Part shown: piece after piece, positions 7,754-15,488 of the stretch
Numbering within the stretch: the stretch's first letter is position 1
Layout of the letters: each line of letters opens with the position of its first letter
The notes under the pieces: generated by a model
Database searches by the model: none
What the model saw: only the letters and a program-made list of their open reading frames with translations
What the model was told of the DNA's origin: nothing
Position numbers and translations under genes: made by a program
Origin: WHSW01 sp963729075
Lineage (GTDB): Bacteria > Actinomycetota > Thermoleophilia > Solirubrobacterales > 70-9
Reading direction: 5' to 3'
Length of the DNA stretch: 64,000 bases
NCBI GenBank assembly: GCA_963729075.1
Contig: CAVSMU010000001.1
Coordinates: forward strand, 1-64,000

Positions 7754-8686
7754 TCAGACGTCCTGGTTGTCGAGCGTCTTGCGGACCGCGACCAGCGCCG
7801 CCGCCCGCTTCTTCGGCAGCTCGGCCAGCTCGTCCTCGGAGTAGTCGAACAGCCCGCCGCCGGTCTTGATCCCGAGCTTGCCCTCGCCGGTCAGCCGCGT
7901 GACCGTCTCCGAGACCCCGGGCTCGGTCGAGAGGTCGGAGTTCAGGTAGTTGGCGACGCTCTCGTAGATGTCGAGCCCGGCGACGTCGAGCAGCTGCATC
8001 GGCGGGATCACGGCGAGCTTGTAGCCGATCCCCCACTTGACGTTGAGGTCGAGCTCGTCGGCGTCGATCACCCCCTCGTCGACGAGCGCGAGGCACTCGC
8101 GCATGATCGCGTAGAGCACTCGGTTCTCGACGAATCCCGGGACCTCCTTGTTGAGCATGCTGGCGCGGTAGCCGAGCCGCTCGATCAGCCCCTTCGCCGC
8201 GGCGACCGTCTCCTCGCTCGTGCGCTCGCCGGGGATCACCTCGATCATCGGGATCAGGTGCGGCGGGTTCGACCAGTGCATGCCGACCACCCGCTCCGGG
8301 TGCTCGAGCCCCTCGGCGATCTTCGTAATCGGGATCCCGGAGGTGTTCGAGCTCAGGATCGCGTCGTCGGCGACGTGGCGCTCGAAGTCGGCGAACACCT
8401 GCTGCTTGAGCTCGAGCTTCTCCGGGACCGCCTCGAGCACCAGGTCGGCGCCCTCGAGCGCCGCGGCGAGGTCGGTCTCGAAGCGGATGTCGCCGCCGTC
8501 GACCCGCTCGACCTCGAGCCGCTCGAGCACGCCGCGGGCGAGCTCGACGCCCTGCTTCGCGCGCTCGATCGCCTCCTCGGAGACGTCGTACATCGCCACC
8601 TGGATTCCGGCCCGCTCGAGCACCGCGCCCATTCCCGGTCCCATCGTCCCGGTGCCGATCATCGCGGCCCGGCTGATCTCGCTCAT
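7754..8686 (-). CDS. 3-hydroxyacyl-CoA-dehydrogenase-like enzyme, probable FHMPC 5-dehydrogenase
   Basis: 310 residues. N-terminal Rossmann motif GTGTMGPGM, then NTSGIPITK, HWSNPPHLIPMIEVI with the catalytic-type His, PGFVENRVLYAIMRE and the C-terminal helical domain WGIGYKLAVIPPMQLLDVAG. The H-W-S-N-P-P-H segment replaces the HFFNPxPxMKLVE of true 3-hydroxybutyryl-CoA dehydrogenases. It matches my memory of Mesorhizobium 5-formyl-3-hydroxy-2-methylpyridine-4-carboxylate 5-dehydrogenase, an NAD enzyme oxidising an aldehyde on the pyridine ring to a carboxylate. The ATG overlaps the Mo-subunit stop (ATGA), showing tight coupling. The alternative, a hydroxyacyl-CoA dehydrogenase, is less likely given the neighbours. 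Confidence 0.85.
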   Translation of the reverse strand: MSEISRAAMIGTGTMGPGMGAVLERAGIQVAMYDVSEEAIERAKQGVELARGVLERLEVERVDGGDIRFETDLAAALEGADLVLEAVPEKLELKQQVFADFERHVADDAILSSNTSGIPITKIAEGLEHPERVVGMHWSNPPHLIPMIEVIPGERTSEETVAAAKGLIERLGYRASMLNKEVPGFVENRVLYAIMRECLALVDEGVIDADELDLNVKWGIGYKLAVIPPMQLLDVAGLDIYESVANYLNSDLSTEPGVSETVTRLTGEGKLGIKTGGGLFDYSEDELAELPKKRAAALVAVRKTLDNQDV

Positions 8687-10986
8687 TCGCTCTCCTTAAT
8701 CGCTTGAATTCGCCGCCACACCCGCTCGGGCGTGAACGGAAGCTCGTACATCGGCACGCCGGCGTCGGCGAGCGCGGTCGCGATCGCCGCCGGCGTCGCC
8801 GCCTGCGCGCCCTCGCCGCAGCCCTTGGCGCCGTAGGGGCCGGGGCCGTCGGCGTTCTCGACGATGATCCCGGTCATCTGCGTGGGCATGTCCTCGATCC
8901 TCGGCACGCGGTAATCGAGCAGGGTGTCGTTCATGAGCACGCCGTCCTCGTAGACCATCTCCTCGAACAGCGCGTTGCCCACGCCCTGCAGGACCGCGCC
9001 CTCGTCCTGGCGCTCGACCAGCAGCGGGTTGATCGCCTTGCCGACGTCGGCGATCGTCGCCATCCGCTCGACGCCGACCCGGCCGGTCTCGGGGTCGACC
9101 CCGACCTCGGCGGCGGCGATGCAGATCTCCCAGAAGACCGGACCCTCGGCGTAGGAGCCGCTGCCCTGCTCGGGGCGGACCTCGCCCTGGCCGACGAGCT
9201 CGCCGCCGACAAAGCCGAAGCGCTCGGCGATCAGCTCGGCGTAGCCGGCCTCGCGGCCGGCGCCGCGGACGACCCCGTCGGCGACCTCCAACTCGGCGCG
9301 CTCGATGCCCCAGGCGTCGGCGGCGGTCTCGAGCAGTCGCTCGCGCAGGTCGGCGGCGGCGCGCTGCACGGCGAGGCCGGCGAGCGTGGTCGAGCGGCTC
9401 GCTCCGGTCGAGCGGTCATACGGGGTAAAGCGCGTGTCGGCGCCCTGCACGGTCACCCCATCGACATCGATCGCGAGCTCCTGAGCGGCGATCTGGGCCA
9501 TCACCGTGCGCGCTCCCTGGCCCATCTCGGTGGTCCCGACGTTGACCTCGACGCTGCCGTCGGCCTCCATGCGAACGCTCGCGTTCGAGACCGGATGGGC
9601 GCCGGCGGCCAGCAGCCCGACCGCGAGCCCGCGCCCGACCCAATCGCCCTTCGGCTCGCCCCAGCCGATCGCCGCGGCGGCCTTCTCGACGTCACCGACC
9701 AGGTCGGCGTCGAGCGGCTTGCCGCTGCCGTCGGGGCGCACCGGCTCGCCCGGGCGCAGCAGGTTGCGGCGGCGGATCTCGAGCGGGTCGATCTCCGCCC
9801 GGCGTGCGATCTCGTCGACCTGGAGCTCGCCGATCCACTGCAGGTGAGCGGCGCCGAAGGCGCGGTAGGAGCCGGCGGGGGAGGTGTTCGTGTAGACGCA
9901 GCTGGCGTCGACGTGGACCGCCTCCCAGCGGTAGGGACCGGGGGCGGCATCGCCCGCGGTGGCGCAGACGCGGGGGCCGTTGTCGGCGTAGGCGCCGGTG
10001 TCGAGCCACAGGCGGACGCTTCGCGAGAGCAGCTTTCCGTCGCCGTCGGCGGTGGTCCGCATCCGGCAGCGCATGCCGTGGCGGCGCGTGGTCACCATCG
10101 ATTCCTCGACGCTGTTCTGAATCCGCACCGGACGGCCGGCCTTCCAGGAGAGCGCCGCGGTGATCGGCTCCATCTTCGTGTAGCTCTTCGAGCCGAAGCC
10201 GCCGCCGAGGTAGGGCACGATCACCCGCACCCGGCCGATCGGCAGGTTGAACAGGTCGGCGATCTCGGCGCGGACCAGGAACGGGTGCTGGCAGGACGCC
10301 CAGAGGGTGATCTCGCCGTCGCCGAAGTCCGCGACCACGGTGTGGGTCTCCATCGCGTACTGATAGACGGCGGGAAACTCGTACTCGCCCTCGACCGTGA
10401 GCTCCCCCTCCGCCTCGGCGAGCTCGACCGAGCCGGCGTCGAGCCGGTAGCGGTAGCAGACGTTGCCCTCGCGGGCCGGCAGCTCGCCGAGCCCGTGAAA
10501 GAGCCCCGGCCGCAGCTCGCCCTCGTGCAGGAGCGGGGCGTCGTCGGCGGTCGCCGCGGCGATCGTGCCGAGCACCGGCAGCTCGTCGTAGTCGACGACG
10601 ATCTCGCGCAGGGCGGCCTCGGCGATCGCCTCGTCCTCGGCGGCGACCGCGGCCACCGGCTCGCCGCGGAAGCGGACCCGGTCGATCGCGAGGATCGGCC
10701 GGTCCTTGATCGCGTGGCCCCAGTAGGGGTCGAAGCCGGTGAGCTCGGGGCCGATCAGCACGGCGACGACCCCCGGCATCCGCTCGGCGGCCGAGGTGTC
10801 GATCGACTTGATCCGTGCGTGCGGGAGCTCGGCGCGCAGCACCTTGCCGTGCACCATCCGCGGCACGTTGATGTCGCCGGCGAACTCGGCCCGGCCGCGG
10901 ATCTTCGGGCCGGCGTCCTTGCGCGCGCCCGAGCGCCCGATCCGGTCGGCGGGCGCGGTCGGCGCCGCGGTCTCGGCGGTGCTCAC
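8683..10986 (-). CDS. Xanthine-dehydrogenase-family molybdenum hydroxylase, Mo-binding subunit
   Basis: 767 residues from the GTG at 10986, which overlaps the FeS-subunit stop (GTGA). The N-terminal aldehyde-oxidase a/b hammerhead domain (about 20-130) precedes the molybdopterin-binding domain with PYLGGGFGSK, SYRAFGAAHLQW, TTEMGQGART and a C-terminal AKGCGEGAQ, where the Glu corresponds to the catalytic base. It forms an alpha-beta-gamma hydroxylase with the FeS subunit next door and the FAD subunit encoded at 22376. The family hydroxylates N-heterocycles or aldehydes using water. Lying within a B6-type operon, a pyridine-ring hydroxylation or pyridoxal-aldehyde oxidation is the likely role. 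The residues visible do not fix the substrate. Confidence 0.85.
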   Translation of the reverse strand: MSTAETAAPTAPADRIGRSGARKDAGPKIRGRAEFAGDINVPRMVHGKVLRAELPHARIKSIDTSAAERMPGVVAVLIGPELTGFDPYWGHAIKDRPILAIDRVRFRGEPVAAVAAEDEAIAEAALREIVVDYDELPVLGTIAAATADDAPLLHEGELRPGLFHGLGELPAREGNVCYRYRLDAGSVELAEAEGELTVEGEYEFPAVYQYAMETHTVVADFGDGEITLWASCQHPFLVRAEIADLFNLPIGRVRVIVPYLGGGFGSKSYTKMEPITAALSWKAGRPVRIQNSVEESMVTTRRHGMRCRMRTTADGDGKLLSRSVRLWLDTGAYADNGPRVCATAGDAAPGPYRWEAVHVDASCVYTNTSPAGSYRAFGAAHLQWIGELQVDEIARRAEIDPLEIRRRNLLRPGEPVRPDGSGKPLDADLVGDVEKAAAAIGWGEPKGDWVGRGLAVGLLAAGAHPVSNASVRMEADGSVEVNVGTTEMGQGARTVMAQIAAQELAIDVDGVTVQGADTRFTPYDRSTGASRSTTLAGLAVQRAAADLRERLLETAADAWGIERAELEVADGVVRGAGREAGYAELIAERFGFVGGELVGQGEVRPEQGSGSYAEGPVFWEICIAAAEVGVDPETGRVGVERMATIADVGKAINPLLVERQDEGAVLQGVGNALFEEMVYEDGVLMNDTLLDYRVPRIEDMPTQMTGIIVENADGPGPYGAKGCGEGAQAATPAAIATALADAGVPMYELPFTPERVWRRIQAIKESE

Positions 10987-11467
10987 CGCTCGCCCCGTGG
11001 CGCCGCGGGCTCGCCGACCAGCATCTCGGCCGCCTCGACGATCGACTTGTAGCCGGTGCACCGGCAGACGTTGCCGTCGAGCCCGCGGATCACGTCCTCG
11101 CGGCTGCGCAGCTCGCCGGCGTCGCGCAGCGCCTTCAGCGTGAGCACGAAGCCCGGCGTGCAGAAGCCGCACTGAAGCGCGGCCCGCTCGTCGAAGGCGC
11201 GCTCGAACTCGGCGAACTCCGCCTGCTCGGCGAAGCCCTCGATCGTCAGCACCTCGCGCCCGTCCGCGTCGCAGGCGAGGTAGGTGCACGAGCTCACCGG
11301 CTGGCCGTCGACCAGCACCGTGCACGTGCCGCAGACCTGCACGTCGCAGGAGCGCTTCGCCCCGGTGAGCCCCAGGCGCTCGCGCAGCGTGTCCAGCAGC
11401 AGCTCGTTGGCCGGCACGACCAGCTCGCGCGGGGTGCCGTTGACCGACGATCCGCGACCTCGTTCAC
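10983..11467 (-). CDS. Molybdenum hydroxylase [2Fe-2S] subunit (apparent -1 frameshift near the start)
   Basis: About 161 residues after repair. The plant-type cluster motif is CDVQVCGTC plus a fourth Cys in VSSCTY. The C-terminal four-helix cluster is CGFCTPG and CRCTGY. Together they form the two [2Fe-2S] domains of CoxS/XdhC-type subunits, which pass electrons from molybdenum to FAD. The frame holding these motifs has no usable start. A GTG at 11467 overlapping the aldolase stop (GTGA) is in place if one base is missing around 11445-11455, giving an N-terminus MNEVA.. leading into SVNGTPREL. The gene is probably intact in reality. It lies directly before the Mo subunit (GTGA overlap). Confidence 0.8.
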
Positions 11468-12187
11468 GGCGCCGGCTCCATCCCGTCGTCGAGTCCGCGC
11501 CGGCGCAGGTCGCGAACCCATGCCTCCCAGTACTCGTCAACGAGGCCGTCGGTGTACTTGCGGCGGTTGAGCTCGTCGACCAGCGTTCGGCTCGATCGGC
11601 CGCGGGCCGCCCAGCGTCGCGGCGATCGACTGCAGCATCAGCGCCCGCTCGAGGGTCACCGCCGCCAGCGCCATCCACGCCAGGTCGCGCTGGGCGACCA
11701 GCACCCCGTGGTTTCGCAACAGCACCACCGAGTGCGCGCCGAGCGCCTCGGCGACCTCGGAGCCCTGCTCGGGCTCGGTGATCAGATCGGCGCTGCCGTC
11801 GTAGACGGCGACCCCTCGGTCGAACATCACCGCGTCGTGGGTGAGGTGGAGCAGGTCGGCGTCGGTGGCGGCGAACGCAGTCGCGTAGGGCGGATGGCCG
11901 TGGACGATCGCGCCCACGTCCTCGCGGCGGCGGTAGACCTCGGTGTGGAGCACGGCCTCGAGGTGCATCTCGTCGGAGGCGTCGCGCAGGTCGGCGCCGA
12001 GGTCGAACTCGATCACGTCCGCGGGGGTGACCTCGGCGAGGGTGACGCCGCGGCGCTTGATCCACATCCGCTCGGGGCGCTGTGCGTCGCGGGCGCTGAC
12101 GTGGCCCAGGGTCAGGTCCTGATAGCCCTCGTCGGCAAGGATCCGGCACGCCCACGCGACCCGCTCGCGAACCTCCGCCGACGCCAT
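11464..12187 (-). CDS. Class II aldolase/adducin-family protein, candidate pyridine-dicarboxylate decarboxylase (frameshift at about 11586)
   Basis: About 240 residues after repair. The family's Zn ligands appear as HGHPP (near 97-101) and RNHGVLV (near 158). The N-terminal LADEGYQDLTLGHVSAR is the usual class II start. As sequenced, the frame breaks at the TT at 11586-11587. Removing one T restores a typical end, DELNRRKYTDGLVDEYWEAW, closing with a TGA at 11464 that overlaps the next GTG. The fold is shared by fuculose-phosphate aldolases and by the 3-hydroxy-2-methylpyridine-4,5-dicarboxylate 4-decarboxylase of vitamin B6 pathway I. The neighbours argue for decarboxylation of a pyridine carboxylate, but the residues seen do not exclude other aldolase or decarboxylase roles. 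Confidence 0.75.
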
Positions 12188-12190
12188 CCC

Positions 12191-12553
12191 TCAGCGCCGC
12201 TCGGTCGGCGGATAGTCGGGGTGGGGGAAGCCGAACACCATCACCACGTCGGCGTCCGAGTCGTTGACCACCGCGTGCCAGGTCCGGGGCGGGATGTGAA
12301 TCGCGTCCCCGGTCGCGAAGCGGACCTCGCCGTCGTCGGTGTCGAGCCGCCCGGAGCCGCTGACCACGTAGGCGACCTCCTCGGTCTCGTGCGAGACGCT
12401 GGTCGTCGCGCTGCCCGGCTTGAACACCGAGAAGCCGATCGAGCTCGCGTTGTCGCCGACCCGCTCCCCGGTGACCAGCATCCGGCTCCAGCTGCCGCCC
12501 GGCAGCTCGATCGGCTCGACGCTCTCCAGCGCGACGACGCTGACGCCGCTCAC
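12191..12553 (-). CDS. Single-domain cupin protein
   Basis: 120 residues from a GTG at 12553 whose GTGA overlaps the stop of the upstream gene. An in-frame GTG at 12562 is an alternative. Cupin motif 1 appears as SVSHETEEVAYVVSGSGRL (metal-ligand pattern with H, E and E) and motif 2 as GDAIHIPPRTWHAVVN (ligand His). Small metal cupins serve as dioxygenases, isomerases or ligand sensors. Here it lies between a NicX/M29-like enzyme and the aldolase-like gene, so a ring-fission or tautomerase role on the heterocycle product is possible. The sequence does not settle which. Confidence 0.8.
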   Translation of the reverse strand: MSGVSVVALESVEPIELPGGSWSRMLVTGERVGDNASSIGFSVFKPGSATTSVSHETEEVAYVVSGSGRLDTDDGEVRFATGDAIHIPPRTWHAVVNDSDADVVMVFGFPHPDYPPTERR

Positions 12554-13554
12554 AGCGCCCACTCCCCGTCCTTGATGATGTAGGTGCCGTCGTCGACGAT
12601 CTGCAGGCTCGCCTCCAGGATCACCCCGTCGAGGTGCAGCATGGAGACGTTCTGGCCACCCGGGTAGGCGAGGTGATTGTCGCCGAGCGCGAAGTGGACG
12701 GTTCCCACGCGCCCCTTCTCCGACGGGGTGCCGAACGGGGCGACCTCGGAGACGCCGAAGGCGAACTCGCCGGCGATGTCCGCGTTATCGACCCCCTCGA
12801 TCACGTCGCGCAGGCGCGCGGCCTCGTCGCCGCCCTCGATCGAGACCGCGTGGCCGTTCTCCATCTTCCAGGTGATCGGCTCGGTGACCTGGCCCTCGAG
12901 CCCGATCCCGAGCATCACCCCGTCGACGACGATCGTCCCCTCGGTGCGGTCCTCGACCGCGGCGAACGCGACCTCCGCCCACAGCGGCAGCGGGCCCATC
13001 ATCTGGCCGCGTCGCTTGATCGAGGTGACCTCGAGCGACGGGCGCCCCTCGATCGAGACCCTGACGTCGGTGCCCTTGGGCGAGGTGACATGGCACTCGG
13101 TCTTGCCCTCGAGCGCGGCCATCGCGTCCTTGGCCCGCTGGGTCGCGGCGTGGATCTTCTCCACCGTCAGGCCCCACTCGCCCATCCCCGGCTCGACCGA
13201 GCAGATCTTGGCGTTGTTCTGACACGACTCCTTGACCGCCGGCACGTGCGCGAACCGGTTCGCCCACTCGAGGTTGGCGACGATGATGATCTCGTCCGAG
13301 CTCGTCATCGCCTGGTGCAGGTTGCGCGGCGGCGCCATCGGGAAGTGGGTGTCGGCGCGGCCGCGGCGCACCTGAGCCTCGTTGTCCATGATCACCGGCC
13401 AGGCGCCGCGGTCGAGGGCGACCGAGGCGAGCGCGTCGGCCTCGCCGCGGTGGTCGGTGTCGCAGATGATCGTCACCACGTCGTCCTCCTCGACGGACAT
13501 GCAGACGTCGACGACCAGCTCCGCGTCCTTTCTGATCTCCTCGGCGGTGGGCAT
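12550..13554 (-). CDS. M29 aminopeptidase/NicX-superfamily metalloenzyme
   Basis: 334 residues. The protein has the N-terminal alpha/beta domain and C-terminal metal-binding domain of the family that includes aminopeptidase T and 2,5-dihydroxypyridine 5,6-dioxygenase (NicX). The visible ligand-type motifs are GVSEVAPFG, VHFALGDNH and LHLDGVIL. The final H-x-D pattern corresponds to the His-Asp iron pair I recall for NicX, but the same motif also occurs in M29 peptidases. In an operon for pyridine-compound breakdown, ring-opening oxygenation of a dihydroxypyridine is the more interesting reading; peptidase activity is the conservative one. GAGGTG precedes the ATG at 13554, 5 bp after the luciferase-like gene. 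Confidence 0.7.
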   Translation of the reverse strand: MPTAEEIRKDAELVVDVCMSVEEDDVVTIICDTDHRGEADALASVALDRGAWPVIMDNEAQVRRGRADTHFPMAPPRNLHQAMTSSDEIIIVANLEWANRFAHVPAVKESCQNNAKICSVEPGMGEWGLTVEKIHAATQRAKDAMAALEGKTECHVTSPKGTDVRVSIEGRPSLEVTSIKRRGQMMGPLPLWAEVAFAAVEDRTEGTIVVDGVMLGIGLEGQVTEPITWKMENGHAVSIEGGDEAARLRDVIEGVDNADIAGEFAFGVSEVAPFGTPSEKGRVGTVHFALGDNHLAYPGGQNVSMLHLDGVILEASLQIVDDGTYIIKDGEWAL

Positions 13555-13559
13555 CTTGA

Positions 13560-14612
13560 TCACCTCGCGATCTCGCGTTGGTATGCCGGCAGGACCTGCT
13601 CGGCGAAGCGTTCGACCTGGGCGAACTGGTCGAGGTCGCCGAAGCGGCAGATGAAGTGCGTGACGCCGCGGCCGGCGAACTCGCGCAGCCAGGCGGCGAT
13701 CTGATCGGGGGTGCCGACCGGCCCCCAGTTGGAGAGGTCCATCGCCTTCGACAGCTCCGGGTAGTACTTGGAGATGTAGTCCCCGAACGCGGTCTTGGCC
13801 TCCTCCTCGGAGTCGGCGATGTTCATCGTCACCTGGTAGGCGACCGTATAGTCGGCGAAGTCGCGCTCGAGCTCGCGCGCGGCCTCCTCGAGGTAGCCGA
13901 TCTGCTCGGTGAGCTCCTCCGGGTGCTCGGCGCGACAGCAGGTCATCCAGCCGTCGCCGTAGCGGATGATCCGCCGGCAGGCCCGCTTCATGATCCGCAT
14001 CATCCGGTCGTCGGAGGAGTCGTCGACCAGCCGCGGGTTTGAGACCACCCAGATCGGCGGAGGCTTCTGCAGCGGCCCGAGCGGCGCCATCTCGGTCCCG
14101 GAGTGAAAGCCGACGTCGTCGTAGTCGAAGTAGTCGCCGTGGAAGGTCACCTTGCCCTCCGTCCACAGCGTGCGCACGACCTCGAGCACCTCGTCGAGCA
14201 CGTAACCGCGCTTCTTGAACGGCAGCCCGAGCGCCTCGAACTCGCGCTCGACGCCCTTCTCCGGGTTGCCCATGCAGGGGCCGAGGATCGTGCGCCCGCC
14301 CGAGAGCACGTCGAGCGTGCCCCACTCCAGCGCCAGGTAGAGCGGGTTGCGCGTCGCGGCGACCAGGCACGCAGTGCCGAGCTTGACCCGCTCGGTCCGC
14401 TGCGAGATCGCCGAGAGCAGCGCGATCGGGTCATAGCGCGGCTTCGAGAACAGGCTGTCGCCGACCCAGACCGAGGCGAAGCCGAGCTCCTCGACCCTGG
14501 TCGAGAGATCGAGCAGGTCAGAAAGCGTGTAGTCGGGCGCGATCAGCGGCTCGCGGTTGTTGAGGTTGACTCCGAACTGGACTTCGCCGGCGTTGTCGTC
14601 GTTCGAGCTCAG
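13560..14612 (-). CDS. Luciferase-like (LLM) flavin-dependent oxidoreductase, probable CTG start
   Basis: About 350 residues. Reading upstream of the first GTG (14309) in the same frame gives a clear LLM N-terminus: VQFGVNLNNREPLIAPDYTL, then EELGFASVWVGDSLF and IALLSAISQRTERVKLGT. The true gene therefore begins near 14612. No ATG, GTG or TTG is available there. A CTG at 14612 overlaps the GntR stop (CTGA) and is preceded by GGGAGAGG, so I propose it as start. The family uses FMNH2 or F420H2 for monooxygenation or hydride transfer. As the first structural gene after the regulator in a pyridine-degradation operon, it could be the ring monooxygenase. The substrate is unknown. Confidence 0.75.
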   Translation of the reverse strand: MSSNDDNAGEVQFGVNLNNREPLIAPDYTLSDLLDLSTRVEELGFASVWVGDSLFSKPRYDPIALLSAISQRTERVKLGTACLVAATRNPLYLALEWGTLDVLSGGRTILGPCMGNPEKGVEREFEALGLPFKKRGYVLDEVLEVVRTLWTEGKVTFHGDYFDYDDVGFHSGTEMAPLGPLQKPPPIWVVSNPRLVDDSSDDRMMRIMKRACRRIIRYGDGWMTCCRAEHPEELTEQIGYLEEAARELERDFADYTVAYQVTMNIADSEEEAKTAFGDYISKYYPELSKAMDLSNWGPVGTPDQIAAWLREFAGRGVTHFICRFGDLDQFAQVERFAEQVLPAYQREIAR

Positions 14613-15364
14613 CGGCCTCTCCCTTCGTTCGTGGTCGATGTGGCGGTCACCGCCGCATGTTCGCCGGTCTCGGTCTCGACGCGCTGCGGGACCTCGATGT
14701 GGTCGGCCATCAGGGCCGCGGCGCGTTCCGCGTCGCCCGCCTCGACGGCCTCGAGGATCGCCTCGTGCTCGGCGACCGAGCGGCCGATGCTGCCGCGCAG
14801 CGCCAGCGATCGCGCCTGATAGCGGCCCGTCTGGTCCATCAGCAGCCGGTACATCTCCTGCAGCTTGCGGTTCCCGGACCCCGTCACGAAGAGGTCGTGG
14901 AACTCGGCGTTCGCGTTGAAGAACGCGTTCACCTCGTCGCGCTCGACGTGCGCGGCCATCTCCCGGTGCAGCTCGCGCAGGCGCGTCAGATCGCTCCCCT
15001 CGAGCCGTGGCACCGCCAGCCGGATCGCGAGCGTCTCCAGGGCCTCGCGGAGCTGGTAGGCCTCGACGAACTCGTCCGTGGTCAGCTCGGCGACGATCGC
15101 GCCCCGGCGGGGGGTGGTCGCGACCAGGCCGTCGCTCGCGAGCCGCCCGAGCGCCTCGCGGATCGGCCCGCGGCTTACTCCGAACGACTCCGCCAGCGCG
15201 GTCTCGCTGAGCACGCTTCCCGGGGCGAGCTCGCCGGAGAGGATGTCCTCGCGCAGCCGGTCGCGGACCTGCTCCCAGAGCGTGCGGTTGTCGACCCGCC
15301 GCGCCGCGGCGACCTCGCCGGGGCCGGGCTCGCCGTTGCCTGTGGCAGGGGTGTCATTGCTCAT
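14609..15364 (-). CDS. GntR-family (FadR/FCD) transcriptional regulator
   Basis: 251 residues. The N-terminal winged helix (about 30-90) has EQVRDRLREDILSGELAPGS and SETALAESFGVSRGPIREAL, the GntR signature. The C-terminal FCD helical domain (about 100-225) has the metal/ligand positions in HREMAAHVERD, NAEFHDLFV and VAEHEAILEAVEAGD (Asp/His ligands). It is the first gene of the leftward operon and lies divergent to the amidohydrolase/transport operon. It most likely controls both through the AT-rich palindromic region at 15401-15445. The effector is probably a pathway intermediate such as a pyridoxate-type acid; that is inference. Confidence 0.9.
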   Translation of the reverse strand: MSNDTPATGNGEPGPGEVAAARRVDNRTLWEQVRDRLREDILSGELAPGSVLSETALAESFGVSRGPIREALGRLASDGLVATTPRRGAIVAELTTDEFVEAYQLREALETLAIRLAVPRLEGSDLTRLRELHREMAAHVERDEVNAFFNANAEFHDLFVTGSGNRKLQEMYRLLMDQTGRYQARSLALRGSIGRSVAEHEAILEAVEAGDAERAAALMADHIEVPQRVETETGEHAAVTATSTTNEGRGR

Positions 15365-15400
15365 CGCTCGACCCTGGCGCGCTCTGCTGCGGGCTTTCGC

Positions 15401-15445
15401 AGATGGTAACTGTCAGTTGTCAACAGTTAGCAATTACTCTAACAT
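15401..15445. promoter_or_regulatory. AT-rich palindromic operator/promoter region of the B6 locus
   Basis: An AT-rich island in a GC-rich spacer between the divergent operons. It holds nested inverted repeats: TAACTGT at 15407-15413 with ACAGTTA at 15423-15429; GTTG-T-CAAC at 15416-15424; and GTTAG at 15426-15430 with CTAAC at 15439-15443. A rightward promoter may be TTGTCA (15417-15422) with TAACAT 17 bp on (15440-15445). On the other strand TTGACA covers 15418-15423. The overlap of repeats and hexamers fits repression by the adjacent GntR protein. Assignment is by inspection only. Confidence 0.55.
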
Positions 15446-15488
15446 CGGATCAGGTGATCGGCAAGGCGGCTGAGACCGGCGATCGAGG

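Noticed and set aside
7754..8686. 3-Hydroxybutyryl-CoA dehydrogenase
   Set aside because: The HFFNPxPxMKLVE motif is replaced by HWSNPPHLIPMIE, and no thiolase or other beta-oxidation partners are nearby.
8704..11052. A 782-codon rightward frame opposite the molybdenum hydroxylase genes
   Set aside because: It is the mirror of high-GC codon use. The opposite strand carries clear Mo- and FeS-binding motifs and operon overlaps, whereas this frame has none.
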